Positions 18,812-27,556 are shown, counted from the stretch's first letter. The stretch is 64,000 nucleotides of DNA from Streptomyces sp. R302 (GCF_012927245.1 NZ_JABBGE010000016.1:62001-126000); one strand, 5' to 3'. Made by a program: numbers and translations. The notes: generated by a model from the sequence alone, not told the origin.

Positions 18812-18849
18812 CTCCGTGGGGACGCGCGGAGGTGCGCGTCCACACGGAG
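18812..18849 (-). promoter_or_regulatory. Leader hairpin with a CCTCC loop before the ribosome binding site
   Basis: CTCCGTG-GG-GACGCGC (18812-18827) pairs with GCGCGTC-CA-CACGGAG (18834-18849). In the minus-strand RNA the 6-base loop reads ACCUCC, which is complementary to the AGGAG that follows the stem. The stem ends directly beside that ribosome binding site, so it may control translation of the 160-residue gene. Confidence 0.55.
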
Positions 18850-18856
18850 AGAGCGC

Positions 18857-18889
18857 GAGGGGCCCCCGCTCTTACGCGGGTTTCCCCTC
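18857..18889 (-). terminator. Hairpin after the polyamine operon
   Basis: GAGGGG (18857-18862) pairs with CCCCTC (18884-18889), with an inner CCCGC/GCGGG stem. It follows the FAD-oxidoreductase stop at 18932 by about 40 bases and may end the six-gene operon. It also lies in the leader of the next gene. Confidence 0.45.
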
Positions 18890-18896
18890 CATGAGT

Positions 18897-18912
18897 TGTG
18901 ACCTACATCACA
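18897..18912. promoter_or_regulatory. Crp-like palindrome TGTGA-N6-TCACA
   Basis: TGTGACCTACATCACA is a perfect match to the E. coli CRP consensus half-sites and contains the GTG-N6-CAC core described for Streptomyces Crp. It lies 99-114 bases upstream of the ATG at 18798 and 20 bases after the stop of the upstream gene. Confidence 0.7.
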
Positions 18913-18931
18913 GCACAGGGGGCAGGAGGGG

Positions 18932-20350
18932 TCAGCTGTCGAAGCCGAGGCCCAGCTTGTCCATCGTCTTCAGCCAGAGGTTCCGCCGGCCGCCGTTGGC
19001 GTCCGCGCGGGCCAGCGACCATTTGGTGATCCCGATGCCGGCCCAGGCGATCGGCTCCGGCGGGAAGGGCAGCGGCTTGGAGCGGACCATGTCGAGCGAG
19101 GTGCGCTCGGTGCGCTGCCCGGAGAGCAGGTCCAGCATCACCTCGGCGCCGAAGCGGGTGGCGCCGACGCCGAGGCCGGTGTAGCCCGCCGCGTACGCCA
19201 CCTTCCCCTGGTGGGCCGTGCCGAAGAAGGCCGAGAAGCGCGAGCAGGTGTCGATCGCGCCGCCCCAGGCGTGGCTGAAGCGGAGCCCCTCCAGCTGCGG
19301 GAAGCAGGTGAAGAAGTGCTCGGCCAGCTTGAGGTACGTCTCCGGGCGGTGGTCCATCTCCGCCTGCACCTTGCCGCCGAAGCGGTAGACGGCGTCGTAA
19401 CCGCCCCACAGGATCCGGTTGTCGGCGGTGATCCGGAAGTAGTGGAACTGGTTGGCGGAGTCGCCGAGGCCCTGCCGGCCCTTCCAGCCGACCGCGGCCA
19501 GCTGCTCCTCGCTCAGCGGCTCGGTGACCAGCGCGTAGTCGTACACCGGGACGGTGTAGTGGCGCAGCCGCTTGACCAGCGACGGGAAGACGTTGGTGCC
19601 GAGGGCGACGCGGCGGGCGGCGACCCGGCCGTAGGGGGTGCGGACGGCCATGCCGGCGCCGGCCGAGACCAGGTCGAGGCCCGGGGTGTTCTCGAAGATC
19701 CGCACGCCGAGGTCGAGGCAGGCCCGCTTGAGGCCCCAGGCGAGCTTCGCCGGGTGGAGCATGGCGACGCCCTCGCGGTCCCAGAGGCCGCCGAGGAAGG
19801 TCGGCGAGTCCACCTCGGCGCGCATGGCGTCCCGGTCGAGGAGGGTGAGGCCCTCGGCGAGGCCGAGCCGGTCGGCCTCCTCGTACCACTCGTGGAGCTC
19901 GTCCACCTGGTAGGCCTCGGTGGCGACGTCGATCTCGCCGGTGCGCTCGAACTCGCAGTCCAGGGAGTAGCGGGCGACGGCGTCCTCGATGGCGTCGAGG
20001 TTGGCCGCGCCGAGCCGCTCCAGCTTCGGCAGCTCGCCCGGCCAGCGGGAGAGGCCGTTGCCGAAACCGTGGGTGAGGGAGGCGGCGCAGAAGCCGCCGT
20101 TGCGGCCCGAGGCGGCCCAGCCCACCTCGTGGCCTTCGATCAGCACGACGTCCTGGGAGGGGTCGCGCTCCTTGGCGAGGAGCGCGGTCCACAGTCCGCT
20201 GTATCCGCCGCCGATCACGAGGAGGTCGCACTTCTCGGTGCCGGTGAGGGCGGGCAGGGCGCCGGGCTTGCCGGGGTCTTCCAGCCAGAAGGGGACGGGC
20301 TGGGCGTCGGAGAGAGATTGTGCAGCGAGACGCATGGCGACTGGGGCCAT
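18932..20350 (-). CDS. FAD-dependent oxidoreductase, gamma-glutamylputrescine oxidase-like (PuuB family)
   Basis: A 472-residue DadA/PuuB-type flavoprotein. The Rossmann FAD motif is CDLLVIGGGYSGLWTALLA (starting near residue 41), followed by the GWAASGRNGGF loop typical of this family; the C-terminus shows AYAAGYTGLGVGATRFGAEV (second FAD contact). It is the last gene of the potD-potA-potB-potC operon, 37 bases after potC, which points to oxidation of an imported polyamine or its glutamylated form. The ATG at 20350 is preferred over a TTG at 20359 because AAGGAG lies nine bases before the ATG but touches the TTG. Confidence 0.88.
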   Translation of the reverse strand: MAPVAMRLAAQSLSDAQPVPFWLEDPGKPGALPALTGTEKCDLLVIGGGYSGLWTALLAKERDPSQDVVLIEGHEVGWAASGRNGGFCAASLTHGFGNGLSRWPGELPKLERLGAANLDAIEDAVARYSLDCEFERTGEIDVATEAYQVDELHEWYEEADRLGLAEGLTLLDRDAMRAEVDSPTFLGGLWDREGVAMLHPAKLAWGLKRACLDLGVRIFENTPGLDLVSAGAGMAVRTPYGRVAARRVALGTNVFPSLVKRLRHYTVPVYDYALVTEPLSEEQLAAVGWKGRQGLGDSANQFHYFRITADNRILWGGYDAVYRFGGKVQAEMDHRPETYLKLAEHFFTCFPQLEGLRFSHAWGGAIDTCSRFSAFFGTAHQGKVAYAAGYTGLGVGATRFGAEVMLDLLSGQRTERTSLDMVRSKPLPFPPEPIAWAGIGITKWSLARADANGGRRNLWLKTMDKLGLGFDS

Positions 20351-20387
20351 GGTTTCCAACTCCTTCGGTGCCTGAGACGGCCTTCGC

Positions 20388-21182
20388 TCAGGCTGTTGCT
20401 GTTTTCTTGCGCCGGTTCGTGATGATTTGCCCGGCCACGACGATCACTACCGCGAGGATGAACATCGCGGTGCCGATCACGTTGATCTGAACGGGGGTTC
20501 CTCGCTGCGCCGAGCCCCAGACGAACATGGGGAAGGTCACGGTGGAGCCCGCGTTGAAGTTGGTGATGATGAAGTCGTCGAACGAGAGCGCGAAGGCGAG
20601 CAGCGCGCCGGCGGCGATGCCGGGCGCGGCGATCGGCAGGGTGACGCGCAGGAAGGTCTGCGCGGGCCCCGCGTAGAGGTCGCGCGCGGCCTCCTCCAGG
20701 CGCGGGTCCATGGACATGACCCGGGCCTTGACCGCCGTCACGACGAACGACAGGCAGAACATGATGTGGGCGATGAGGACCGTCCAGAAGCCCAGCTCGA
20801 TCCCCATGTTGAGGAAGAGGGTGAGCAGCGAGGCGGCCATGACGACCTCGGGCATCGCCATCGGCAGGAAGATCAGCGAGTTGATCGCGCCGCGCGCCCG
20901 GAAGCGGTAGCGGACGAGCGCGAAGGCGATCATGGTGCCGAGGACGACGGCGCCGACGGTGGCCCAGGCGGCGAGCTGGAGCGAGAGCGTCAGCGACTCG
21001 CACATGTCGGCGACGCCGCAGGGGTCCTTCCAGGCGTCGAGGGAGAACTGCTGCCAGGAGTAGTTGAAGCGCCCGTTCGGCTTGTTGAACGAGAACGCCA
21101 TGACCACGACGTTCGGCAGGATCAGGTACGCGAGCGTCAGCAGGCCCGCGATGACGACGACGTTCTTGCGCAGCCAGGTCAT
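20388..21182 (-). CDS. potC: Spermidine/putrescine ABC transporter permease PotC
   Basis: A 264-residue inner-membrane permease with six hydrophobic segments. The permease loop that meets the ATPase reads EEAARDLYAGPAQTFLRVTLPIAAPGI (EAA motif, in the middle of the protein). With PotB it forms the channel for polyamine uptake. The start codon shares one base with the potB stop (TGATG), so the two are translated together. Confidence 0.92.
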   Translation of the reverse strand: MTWLRKNVVVIAGLLTLAYLILPNVVVMAFSFNKPNGRFNYSWQQFSLDAWKDPCGVADMCESLTLSLQLAAWATVGAVVLGTMIAFALVRYRFRARGAINSLIFLPMAMPEVVMAASLLTLFLNMGIELGFWTVLIAHIMFCLSFVVTAVKARVMSMDPRLEEAARDLYAGPAQTFLRVTLPIAAPGIAAGALLAFALSFDDFIITNFNAGSTVTFPMFVWGSAQRGTPVQINVIGTAMFILAVVIVVAGQIITNRRKKTATA

Positions 21183-22111
21183 CAGACGAGGTCCTCCGTT
21201 CCCGCCTTGCGGATGTAGACGGTGACCATGAGGAGCACGATCGCCATGAGGATGAAGGACAGGGCGGCGGCCGTCGGGTAGTCGAGGACGCGGAGGAACT
21301 GCGACTGGATGACGTTGCCGATCATCTTGGTGTCGGTGGAGCCGAGGAGCTCGGCGTTGACGTAGTCGCCGCTCGCCGGGATGAAGGTGAGCAGGGTGCC
21401 GGAGACGACGCCGGGCATCGACAGCGGGAAGGTCACCTTGCGGAAGGTGGTCGCCGGGGAGGCGTAGAGGTCCTGCGCGGCCTCGTGCAGCCGGCCGTCG
21501 ATCCGCTCCAGGGAGGTGTAGAGCGGCAGGATCATGAACGGCAGGAAGTTGTACGTGAGGCCGCAGACCACCGCCATCGGCGTGGCGAGGACCCGCTCGC
21601 CCTCGGTGAAGCCCAGCCAGCTGGTGACGTCGAGGACGTGCAGCGTGTTGAGCACGTCCACGACGAGGCTGTCGTCGGCGAGGATCGTCTTCCACGCCAG
21701 CGTCCGGATGAGGAAGCTGGTGAAGAAGGGCGCGATCACCAGGACGAGCAGCAGGTTGCGCCAGCGGCCGGCCTTGAAGGCGATGAGGTACGCGAGCGGG
21801 TAGCCGAGCAGCAGGCAGAGCGCGGTCGCGGTGCCGGCGTACAGCAGGGAGCGCAGCAGCTGCGGCCAGTACTCGGCGAAGGCGTCGACGTACGTCCGGA
21901 AGTGCCAGGTGACCTGGAAGCCCTCTTCGAGGGAGCCGGTCTGCACCGAGGTGGAGGCCTGGTAGACGAGCGGCAGGGCGAAGAAGACGAGCAGCCAGAG
22001 GATGCCGGGGAGCAGCAGCCAGTAGGGGACGAGCCGCTTGCGGGTCGGAGGCTTGCGCAGAACCGGTTCCTCGACCGGGCCCGGGGCCTCTTTGGCGAGG
22101 GTGGTGGTCAC
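21182..22111 (-). CDS. potB: Spermidine/putrescine ABC transporter permease PotB
   Basis: A 309-residue permease with a cytoplasmic N-terminus of about 25 residues and six membrane segments starting at YWLLLPGILWLLVFFALPL. The EAA loop reads HEAAQDLYASPATTFRKVTFP. It partners with PotC. The start is GTG 22111, overlapping the potA stop by four bases (GTGA), which indicates translational coupling. Confidence 0.92.
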   Translation of the reverse strand: MTTTLAKEAPGPVEEPVLRKPPTRKRLVPYWLLLPGILWLLVFFALPLVYQASTSVQTGSLEEGFQVTWHFRTYVDAFAEYWPQLLRSLLYAGTATALCLLLGYPLAYLIAFKAGRWRNLLLVLVIAPFFTSFLIRTLAWKTILADDSLVVDVLNTLHVLDVTSWLGFTEGERVLATPMAVVCGLTYNFLPFMILPLYTSLERIDGRLHEAAQDLYASPATTFRKVTFPLSMPGVVSGTLLTFIPASGDYVNAELLGSTDTKMIGNVIQSQFLRVLDYPTAAALSFILMAIVLLMVTVYIRKAGTEDLV

Positions 22112-23265
22112 GAGGCGTCCTCCACCGTCTCCACACCGGCGTCGATGTCCTGGGCGGCGTCGAGGCCGAAGGTGTGGGCCGGGTTCCAGTGCAGGACGAC
22201 CTCGGCGCCGGGGAGGAGTCCCGCGCGCCTGTCGATGTTCTGCTCGTAGACCTGGAGTTCGGCGCCGGCCGGCGAGTTCACCACGTACTGGGTGGAGACG
22301 CCGATGAAGGAGGAGTCGACGATCCGGCCGCTGACCCGGTTGCGGCCGGAGGGGATCGAGCCCGCGTCGTCGGCGTGCGCGAGCGAGATCTTCTCCGGGC
22401 GGACGCCGACGAGGAGCCTGCCGCCCTGGCGGACGGCGTCGGTGCAGCGGTCGCCGGGGACGCGGAGCTTGCCGCCGCCCGCGGTGACGACGACGTCCGC
22501 GGTGCCGGAGCCCGTCTCGACGACCTCGGCCTCGATGAGGTTGGAGGTGCCGAGGAAGTTGGCGACGAAGGTGGTGCGCGGGTTCTCGTACAGGTCGGCG
22601 GGGGCGCCGAGCTGCTCGACCCGGCCGCCGTTCATGACCGCGACCTGGTCGGCCATGGTCATGGCCTCCTCCTGGTCGTGGGTGACGTGCACGAAGGTGA
22701 TGCCGACCTCGGTCTGGATCCGCTTGAGCTCCAGCTGCATCTGGCGGCGCAGCTTGAGGTCGAGGGCGCCGAGCGGCTCGTCGAGGAGGAGCACCTGCGG
22801 GTGGTTGATGAGGGCGCGGGCGACGGCGACGCGCTGCTGCTGGCCGCCGGAGAGCTGGTGCGGCTTGTGCTTGGCCTTGTCACCGAGCTGGACGAGCTCC
22901 AGCATCTCGTCGACCTGCTTCTTCACGGACTTGATGCCGCGCCGGCGCAGGCCGAAGGCGATGTTCTCGGAGACGTCCATGTGCGGGAAGAGCGCGTAGG
23001 ACTGGAAGACGGTGTTGACCGGGCGCTTGTAGGGCGGGAGTTCGGTGACGTCGCGGTCGCCGAGGAAGACCGTGCCGGTGGAGGGGTCCTCCAGGCCGGC
23101 GATCATGCGCAGGGTGGTGGTCTTGCCGCAGCCGGAGGCGCCGAGGAGGGCGAAGAAGGAGCCCTGCGGGACGGTGAGGTCGAGCGGGTGGACGGCGGTG
23201 AAGGAGCCGTAGGTCTTGCTGATCCCGGTGAGTCGGACGTCGCCGCCGGTGGTGTTCTCAGTCAT
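22108..23265 (-). CDS. potA: Spermidine/putrescine ABC transporter ATP-binding protein PotA
   Basis: A 385-residue ATPase. Walker A GASGCGKTT is at 42-50, the signature LSGGQQQR at about 140, and Walker B LLLDEPLGALD just after. A C-terminal TOBE regulatory domain extends from about 250. It drives polyamine import through PotB/PotC. It starts 40 bases after potD and overlaps potB. Confidence 0.95.
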   Translation of the reverse strand: MTENTTGGDVRLTGISKTYGSFTAVHPLDLTVPQGSFFALLGASGCGKTTTLRMIAGLEDPSTGTVFLGDRDVTELPPYKRPVNTVFQSYALFPHMDVSENIAFGLRRRGIKSVKKQVDEMLELVQLGDKAKHKPHQLSGGQQQRVAVARALINHPQVLLLDEPLGALDLKLRRQMQLELKRIQTEVGITFVHVTHDQEEAMTMADQVAVMNGGRVEQLGAPADLYENPRTTFVANFLGTSNLIEAEVVETGSGTADVVVTAGGGKLRVPGDRCTDAVRQGGRLLVGVRPEKISLAHADDAGSIPSGRNRVSGRIVDSSFIGVSTQYVVNSPAGAELQVYEQNIDRRAGLLPGAEVVLHWNPAHTFGLDAAQDIDAGVETVEDAS

Positions 23266-23305
23266 GGGTTGCGGTCCCGGAGTTCGTATGGGGGTGGACG
23301 ACGGC

Positions 23306-24553
23306 TCAGGCGCCGATGAGCTTGGCGAACTTCTCCTCGTACGCCGTCTCCTCCTCGCTGGTCAGCGAGCGGAAGGCGCGCGACTTCATCGCCATGGCCT
23401 TGTCCGGGAGGATCAGCGTGTTGGCGGCGAGCTCGGGGTCGATCTTCGCCAGCTCGTCCTTGACCCCGTCGACGGGACAGACGTAGTTGATGTAGGCGGC
23501 GAGCTGGGCGGCCACCGGGAGCTCGTAGTAGTAGTCGATGAGCTTCTCGGCGTTGGCCTTGTGCCCGGCCTGCGCGGGGACGAGCAGGTTGTCCGTGGAG
23601 GTGATGTACCCGGCGTTGGGGATGGCGTACTGGATGTCCGGGTTGTCCGCCTGGAGCTGGATGATGTCGCCGGCCCAGGCGAGGCAGGCCGCGATGTCTC
23701 CCTTGTCCAGGTCGGAGGTGTAGTCGTTGCCGGTGAAGCGGCGGATCTGCTTCTTGTCGACGGCCTTCTGGAGGCGGCCGATCGCCGCGTCGAAGTCGGC
23801 GTCGGTGAAGGTGCCCGGGTCCTTGCCCATGTCGAGCAGGGTCATGCCGACGGTGTCGCGCATCTCGGTGAGGAAGCCGACCCGGCCCTTGAGCGCGGGG
23901 TCGTCGAGGAGCTGGGAGACCGAGTCGACCTTCTTCCCGCCGGTCGCCTTCTTGTTGTAGGCGATGACGGTGGAGATGCCGGTCCAGGGGTACGAGTACG
24001 CGCGGCCCGGGTCCCAGTCGGGGCGGCGGAACTGCGGGGAGAGGTTCGCGTAGGCGTGGGGGAGGTTCGCCGGGTCGAGCTTCTGCGCCCAGCCCAGGCG
24101 GATGATGCGGGCGGCCAGCCAGTCGGTGACGCAGATCAGGTCGCGGCCGGTGTCCTGGCCGGCCGCGAGCTGCGGTTTGATCTTGCCGAAGAACTCGACG
24201 TTGTCGTTGATGTCCTCGGTGTACTTGACCTTGATCCCGGTGCGCTTGGTGAACGCCTCCAGGGTGGGGCGGGACTTCTCGTCCTCGCTGACGTCCATGT
24301 ACTCGGTCCAGTTGGAGAAGGCGACGGTCTTCTCCTTGGCGGACCGGTCGGTGGACGCAGGGCCCTGGCCCTCCCGCTTGGCCGGCGGGATGCCGCAGGC
24401 CGTGAGGCCGGCGAGGCCGCCGACCGTCAGCGCGCCCACGCCGCCGGCCCGCAGCAGCGAACGACGGCTGAGGGCACCACGGCCGCTCGTCATGCTGCGC
24501 CGGATCGCCGCGAGCTGGGCGGCGGAGAGGCGGTCGGGCTCGTACTGCTCCAT
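23306..24553 (-). CDS. potD: Polyamine ABC transporter substrate-binding lipoprotein PotD (Tat exported)
   Basis: A 415-residue binding protein. The N-terminus carries a twin-arginine motif SRRSLLRAGG, a hydrophobic core and the lipobox LTAC, so it is exported folded by Tat and anchored as a lipoprotein. The mature part matches SBP type-2 polyamine binders: VAFSNWTEYMD (binding-cleft start), EDINDNVEFFGK, RFTGNDYTSDL and YYYELPVAAQLAAYINYVCPV. It lies between the aldehyde dehydrogenase and potA in one operon. A related orphan copy is at 34161-35348. Confidence 0.93.
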   Translation of the reverse strand: MEQYEPDRLSAAQLAAIRRSMTSGRGALSRRSLLRAGGVGALTVGGLAGLTACGIPPAKREGQGPASTDRSAKEKTVAFSNWTEYMDVSEDEKSRPTLEAFTKRTGIKVKYTEDINDNVEFFGKIKPQLAAGQDTGRDLICVTDWLAARIIRLGWAQKLDPANLPHAYANLSPQFRRPDWDPGRAYSYPWTGISTVIAYNKKATGGKKVDSVSQLLDDPALKGRVGFLTEMRDTVGMTLLDMGKDPGTFTDADFDAAIGRLQKAVDKKQIRRFTGNDYTSDLDKGDIAACLAWAGDIIQLQADNPDIQYAIPNAGYITSTDNLLVPAQAGHKANAEKLIDYYYELPVAAQLAAYINYVCPVDGVKDELAKIDPELAANTLILPDKAMAMKSRAFRSLTSEEETAYEEKFAKLIGA

Positions 24554-24603
24554 GCGCTGTGCCCTTTCGGGATGGTTGCGCCGCTGGTCGGGCGGCTACT
24601 CTG

Positions 24604-26118
24604 CTATCGGTCCCCGAAGATCGTGCGGTGCCAGTCCTTGGCCGCCACCGCCGTGTTGTCGAACATCACGTGCTTGACCTGCGTGTACTCCTCGAAGGAG
24701 TAGGAGGACATGTCCTTTCCGTAGCCGGAGGCCTTGTATCCGCCGTGCGGCATCTCGCTGATGATCGGGATGTGGTCGTTCACCCAGACGCAGCCGGCCT
24801 TGATCTCACGGGTGGCCCGGTTCGCCCGGTAGACGTCGCGGCTCCAGGCGGAGGCGGCGAGGCCGTACGGGGTGTCGTTGGCGAGCCGGATGCCCTCGTC
24901 GTCGGTGTCGAAGGGCAGGGCCACCAGGACCGGACCGAAGATCTCCGACTGCACGACCTCGCTGTCCTGCGCGGCGCCGGTGATCAGGGTGGGGCGATAG
25001 TATGCGCCGTTCTCCAGCTCTCCACCAGGGGCTTCGCCTCCGGTGACGACGGTGGCGTACGCGCGGGCCCGCTCGACGAAGCCGGCGATCCGGTCGCGGT
25101 GGACGTGGGAGACCAGCGGGCCGAGGTCGGTGGCCGGGTCGGCGGGGTCGCCGAGCCGGACGGTCTCCATGAGCTCGGCGACCCGGGCGACGAAGGCGTC
25201 GAAGAGGGGGCGCTGCACGTAGGCGCGGGTGGCGGCGGTGCAGTCCTGGCCGGTGTTGATGAGGGAGGCGGCGACGGCGCCGTGCGCGGCAGCCTCCAGG
25301 TCGGCGTCGTCGAAGACGACGAAGGGGGCCTTGCCGCCGAGCTCCAGGTGGAGCCGCTTCACGGTGGCGGTGGCGACCTCGGCGACCCGCTTGCCGACCG
25401 CGGTGGAGCCGGTGAACGAGGTCATGACGACGTCGGGGTGGCCGACGAGGTGCTCGCCGGCCTCGCGCCCGCTGCCGGTGACGACGTTGATCACGCCGTC
25501 GGGGATGCCGGCGTCCTTGGCCGCCTCGGCGAACATCAGCGAGGTGAGCGGGGTCAGCTCGGCCGGCTTCAGGACGATGGTGTTGCCGGCGGCGATCGCC
25601 GGGAGGATCTTCCAGGCGGCCATCTGGAGGGGGTAGTTCCAGGGGGCGATGGAGCCGACCACGCCGATCGGCTCGCGCCGGACGTACGAGGTGTGGTCGC
25701 CGGAGTACTCGGCGGCGGACTGGCCCTGGAGGTGGCGGGCCGCGCCGGCGAAGAAGGCGGTGTTGTCGATCGTGCCGGGCACGTCGAACTCGGTGGTGAG
25801 CCGGATCGGCTTGCCGCACTGGAGGGACTCGGCGCGGGCGAAGTCCTCGGCCCGCTCGGCGAGGATCCCGGCCAGCCGGTGCAGGGCGTCGGAGCGCTCA
25901 CCGGGGGTGGCGCCCGCCCAGCCGGGGAAGGCCGCCCTGGCGGCGGCCACGGCCTCGTCGACGTCCGCGGCGGAGGCGAGTTCGTAGGTGTACACGCTCT
26001 CGCCGGTGGCGGGGTCGACGACGCTGTGCGTGTGTCCCGAGGTCCCGGCGCGGAGCTTTCCGTCGATGTACTGCGCGCCGTCCGCGAAGCGGTCCGTCAC
26101 CTGGAAGCGGTTGCCCAT
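24604..26118 (-). CDS. Aldehyde dehydrogenase of the polyamine operon (gamma-aminobutyraldehyde / glutamyl-aminobutyraldehyde type)
   Basis: A 504-residue aldehyde dehydrogenase. Motifs: IAPWNYPLQMAAWKILPA, catalytic Glu in LELGGKAP, catalytic Cys in NTGQDCTAA, and SEIFGPVL. It is the first gene of the minus-strand polyamine operon (50 bases before potD), so a likely role is oxidation of 4-aminobutanal from putrescine to GABA, which GabT (14251) can then use. The ATG at 26118 gives the normal length. A second similar enzyme (35479-36915) lies in the other polyamine locus. The exact substrate is inferred from context. Confidence 0.92.
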   Translation of the reverse strand: MGNRFQVTDRFADGAQYIDGKLRAGTSGHTHSVVDPATGESVYTYELASAADVDEAVAAARAAFPGWAGATPGERSDALHRLAGILAERAEDFARAESLQCGKPIRLTTEFDVPGTIDNTAFFAGAARHLQGQSAAEYSGDHTSYVRREPIGVVGSIAPWNYPLQMAAWKILPAIAAGNTIVLKPAELTPLTSLMFAEAAKDAGIPDGVINVVTGSGREAGEHLVGHPDVVMTSFTGSTAVGKRVAEVATATVKRLHLELGGKAPFVVFDDADLEAAAHGAVAASLINTGQDCTAATRAYVQRPLFDAFVARVAELMETVRLGDPADPATDLGPLVSHVHRDRIAGFVERARAYATVVTGGEAPGGELENGAYYRPTLITGAAQDSEVVQSEIFGPVLVALPFDTDDEGIRLANDTPYGLAASAWSRDVYRANRATREIKAGCVWVNDHIPIISEMPHGGYKASGYGKDMSSYSFEEYTQVKHVMFDNTAVAAKDWHRTIFGDR

Positions 26119-26175
26119 GACGCTCTCCGTTGTCCCAGCTCGAATTGAGTGCCGATCCTGACAGAGGGATACGGC

Positions 26176-26234
26176 TCGAACAAGTGATTCCGTTGTTGCC
26201 TTTTGGTTACTCGACGGAATCGGTCGACCAAGTG
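26176..26234. promoter_or_regulatory. Repeats in the polyamine-operon / NADAR divergent promoter
   Basis: GATTCCGT (26186-26193) and ACGGAATC (26214-26221) form an 8-base inverted repeat. TCGAACAAGTG (26176-26186) and TCGACCAAGTG (26224-26234) form a near-identical direct repeat 48 bases apart. The stretch is unusually AT-rich for this genome and lies 58-116 bases upstream of the aldehyde dehydrogenase ATG, a likely operator/promoter. Confidence 0.5.
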
Positions 26235-26293
26235 TCGAGGCCGCGGGAAAATCTTCGTACGGTCTGTCGCTCGCGGATGCCAGACTCGCGTGC

Positions 26294-26878
26294 ATGATGA
26301 CCGTCGAAGCGCTGACACAGCAGGTCAGCAGGGGTGAGAAGGTGAAGTGGCTGCACTTCTGGGGCCACCGGCCGGCCCCGGACGGACGGCTGACGCAGAG
26401 CTGTCTGAGCCAGTGGTGGCCGTCGCCCTTCGAGGTCGCGGGCGTACGGTACGCGACGGCCGAGCACTGGATGATGGCGGAAAAGGCGCGCCTCTTCGGC
26501 GACGCCGAGGCGGAGCGGACGGCGCTCGCCGCCCGCACCCCGGCGGAGGCGAAGAACGCCGGCCGGCTGGTCCGCGGCTTCGACGAGACGGTGTGGGCGC
26601 GGGAGCGCGCCGCGATCGTGGTGGCCGGCAGCGTCCACAAGTTCGCCTCGGACGAGGGGCTGCGGAGCTTCCTGCTGGGGACCGGGGGCCGCGTCCTGGT
26701 GGAGGCGAGCCCGCTGGACCGGGTCTGGGGCATCGGCCTGGCCGCCGGTGACCCCGGCGCCCACGACCCGGCCCGCTGGCGCGGGCTCAACCTCCTGGGC
26801 TTCGCTCTGATGGAGGCCCGGGAGCGACTGCGTACCGGGGCCGGATCAGCCGCGGTCGCCGACGACGAGGACCGCTGA
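26294..26878 (+). CDS. NADAR-family protein (YbiA-like)
   Basis: A 194-residue soluble protein of the NADAR family. The visible pattern is FWGHRP, SCLSQWWPSPFEVAGVRY, AEHWMMAEKARLFGD and WGIGLA, which includes the conserved aromatic, Glu and Trp positions of the N-glycosidase pocket. Known family members cleave the N-glycosidic bond of damaged riboflavin intermediates, and others remove ADP-ribose from nucleic-acid bases. There is no DarT-like toxin next to it, so a housekeeping role is likelier. It converges with the DUF4190 gene and overlaps it by 33 bases. Confidence 0.9.
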   Translation: MMTVEALTQQVSRGEKVKWLHFWGHRPAPDGRLTQSCLSQWWPSPFEVAGVRYATAEHWMMAEKARLFGDAEAERTALAARTPAEAKNAGRLVRGFDETVWARERAAIVVAGSVHKFASDEGLRSFLLGTGGRVLVEASPLDRVWGIGLAAGDPGAHDPARWRGLNLLGFALMEARERLRTGAGSAAVADDEDR

Positions 26879-27556
26879 GGTCCGCCCGTCGACCTCGCTG
26901 TCCGAGTACTCCTCGAAGCTCGTGACGGCCCAGACGAAGAAGGCGATCATCGCCGCGCCGAGGAGCACGGAGACGATGCCGAGGACGATGCCCGCCGTGG
27001 CGGCGCCGCCGTTGGTCGCCTCGCCGCGGTTGGCGCGCTTGCGGCCGACGATGCCGAAGATCAGCGCGAGGATCCCGAGGACGATCGACGGGACGCCGTA
27101 GAACCAGAAGAGGCAGGTGCCGACGATGCCGAGCACCATGCCGGCCGTGCCCATGCCGTTGTACTGGCCGGGCATCGGCCCGTACGCCGCCGGGTGGACC
27201 GGCGGGTAGCCGTACGCGGTCGGGCCGGCCGGCGGATAGCCGTGCCCGGTCGGCGGGGCGGCCGGGTGGCCGTAGGCGGGCGGGGGCGTCGGCGCGCCGT
27301 AGGCGGCCGGGCCGCCGGGGGCGACGGGCGGCGGCGGCAGCTCTCCGCCGGCCGGGCCGGTGGGTATCGGGGCGGCCGCCGGCTGCTCGTGGGCCGGGGC
27401 GCCGGCGGCCGGAGCCGGGCCGGGAATGCCGGCGGCCGGACGCTTGTCCAGCTCCACCGGTCCTGCCTGCGGGGCCTGCTCGGCCTGCCGCTCCGGCGGG
27501 GCCCACGGATCGGCGGTCTCCCGGTCCTGCGGGCGCGGCTCTGCGTTCTCGGACAA
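26846..27556 (-). CDS. DUF4190-type membrane protein with Pro-rich N-terminus
   Basis: A 236-residue protein. The first ~135 residues are Pro/Ala/Gly/Tyr-rich and disordered, including several copies of a YG-P-P pattern. Two hydrophobic hairpins follow, with GTAGMVLGIVGTCLFWFYGVPS and AATAGIVLGIVSVLLGAAMI as their cores, the DUF4190 layout. I chose TTG 27556 because GAGGGGAG lies six bases upstream; an ATG at 27583 has no ribosome binding site. Function is unknown; such proteins are common in Streptomyces and are probably envelope-associated. Confidence 0.8.
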   Translation of the reverse strand: MSENAEPRPQDRETADPWAPPERQAEQAPQAGPVELDKRPAAGIPGPAPAAGAPAHEQPAAAPIPTGPAGGELPPPPVAPGGPAAYGAPTPPPAYGHPAAPPTGHGYPPAGPTAYGYPPVHPAAYGPMPGQYNGMGTAGMVLGIVGTCLFWFYGVPSIVLGILALIFGIVGRKRANRGEATNGGAATAGIVLGIVSVLLGAAMIAFFVWAVTSFEEYSDSEVDGRTSAVLVVGDRG

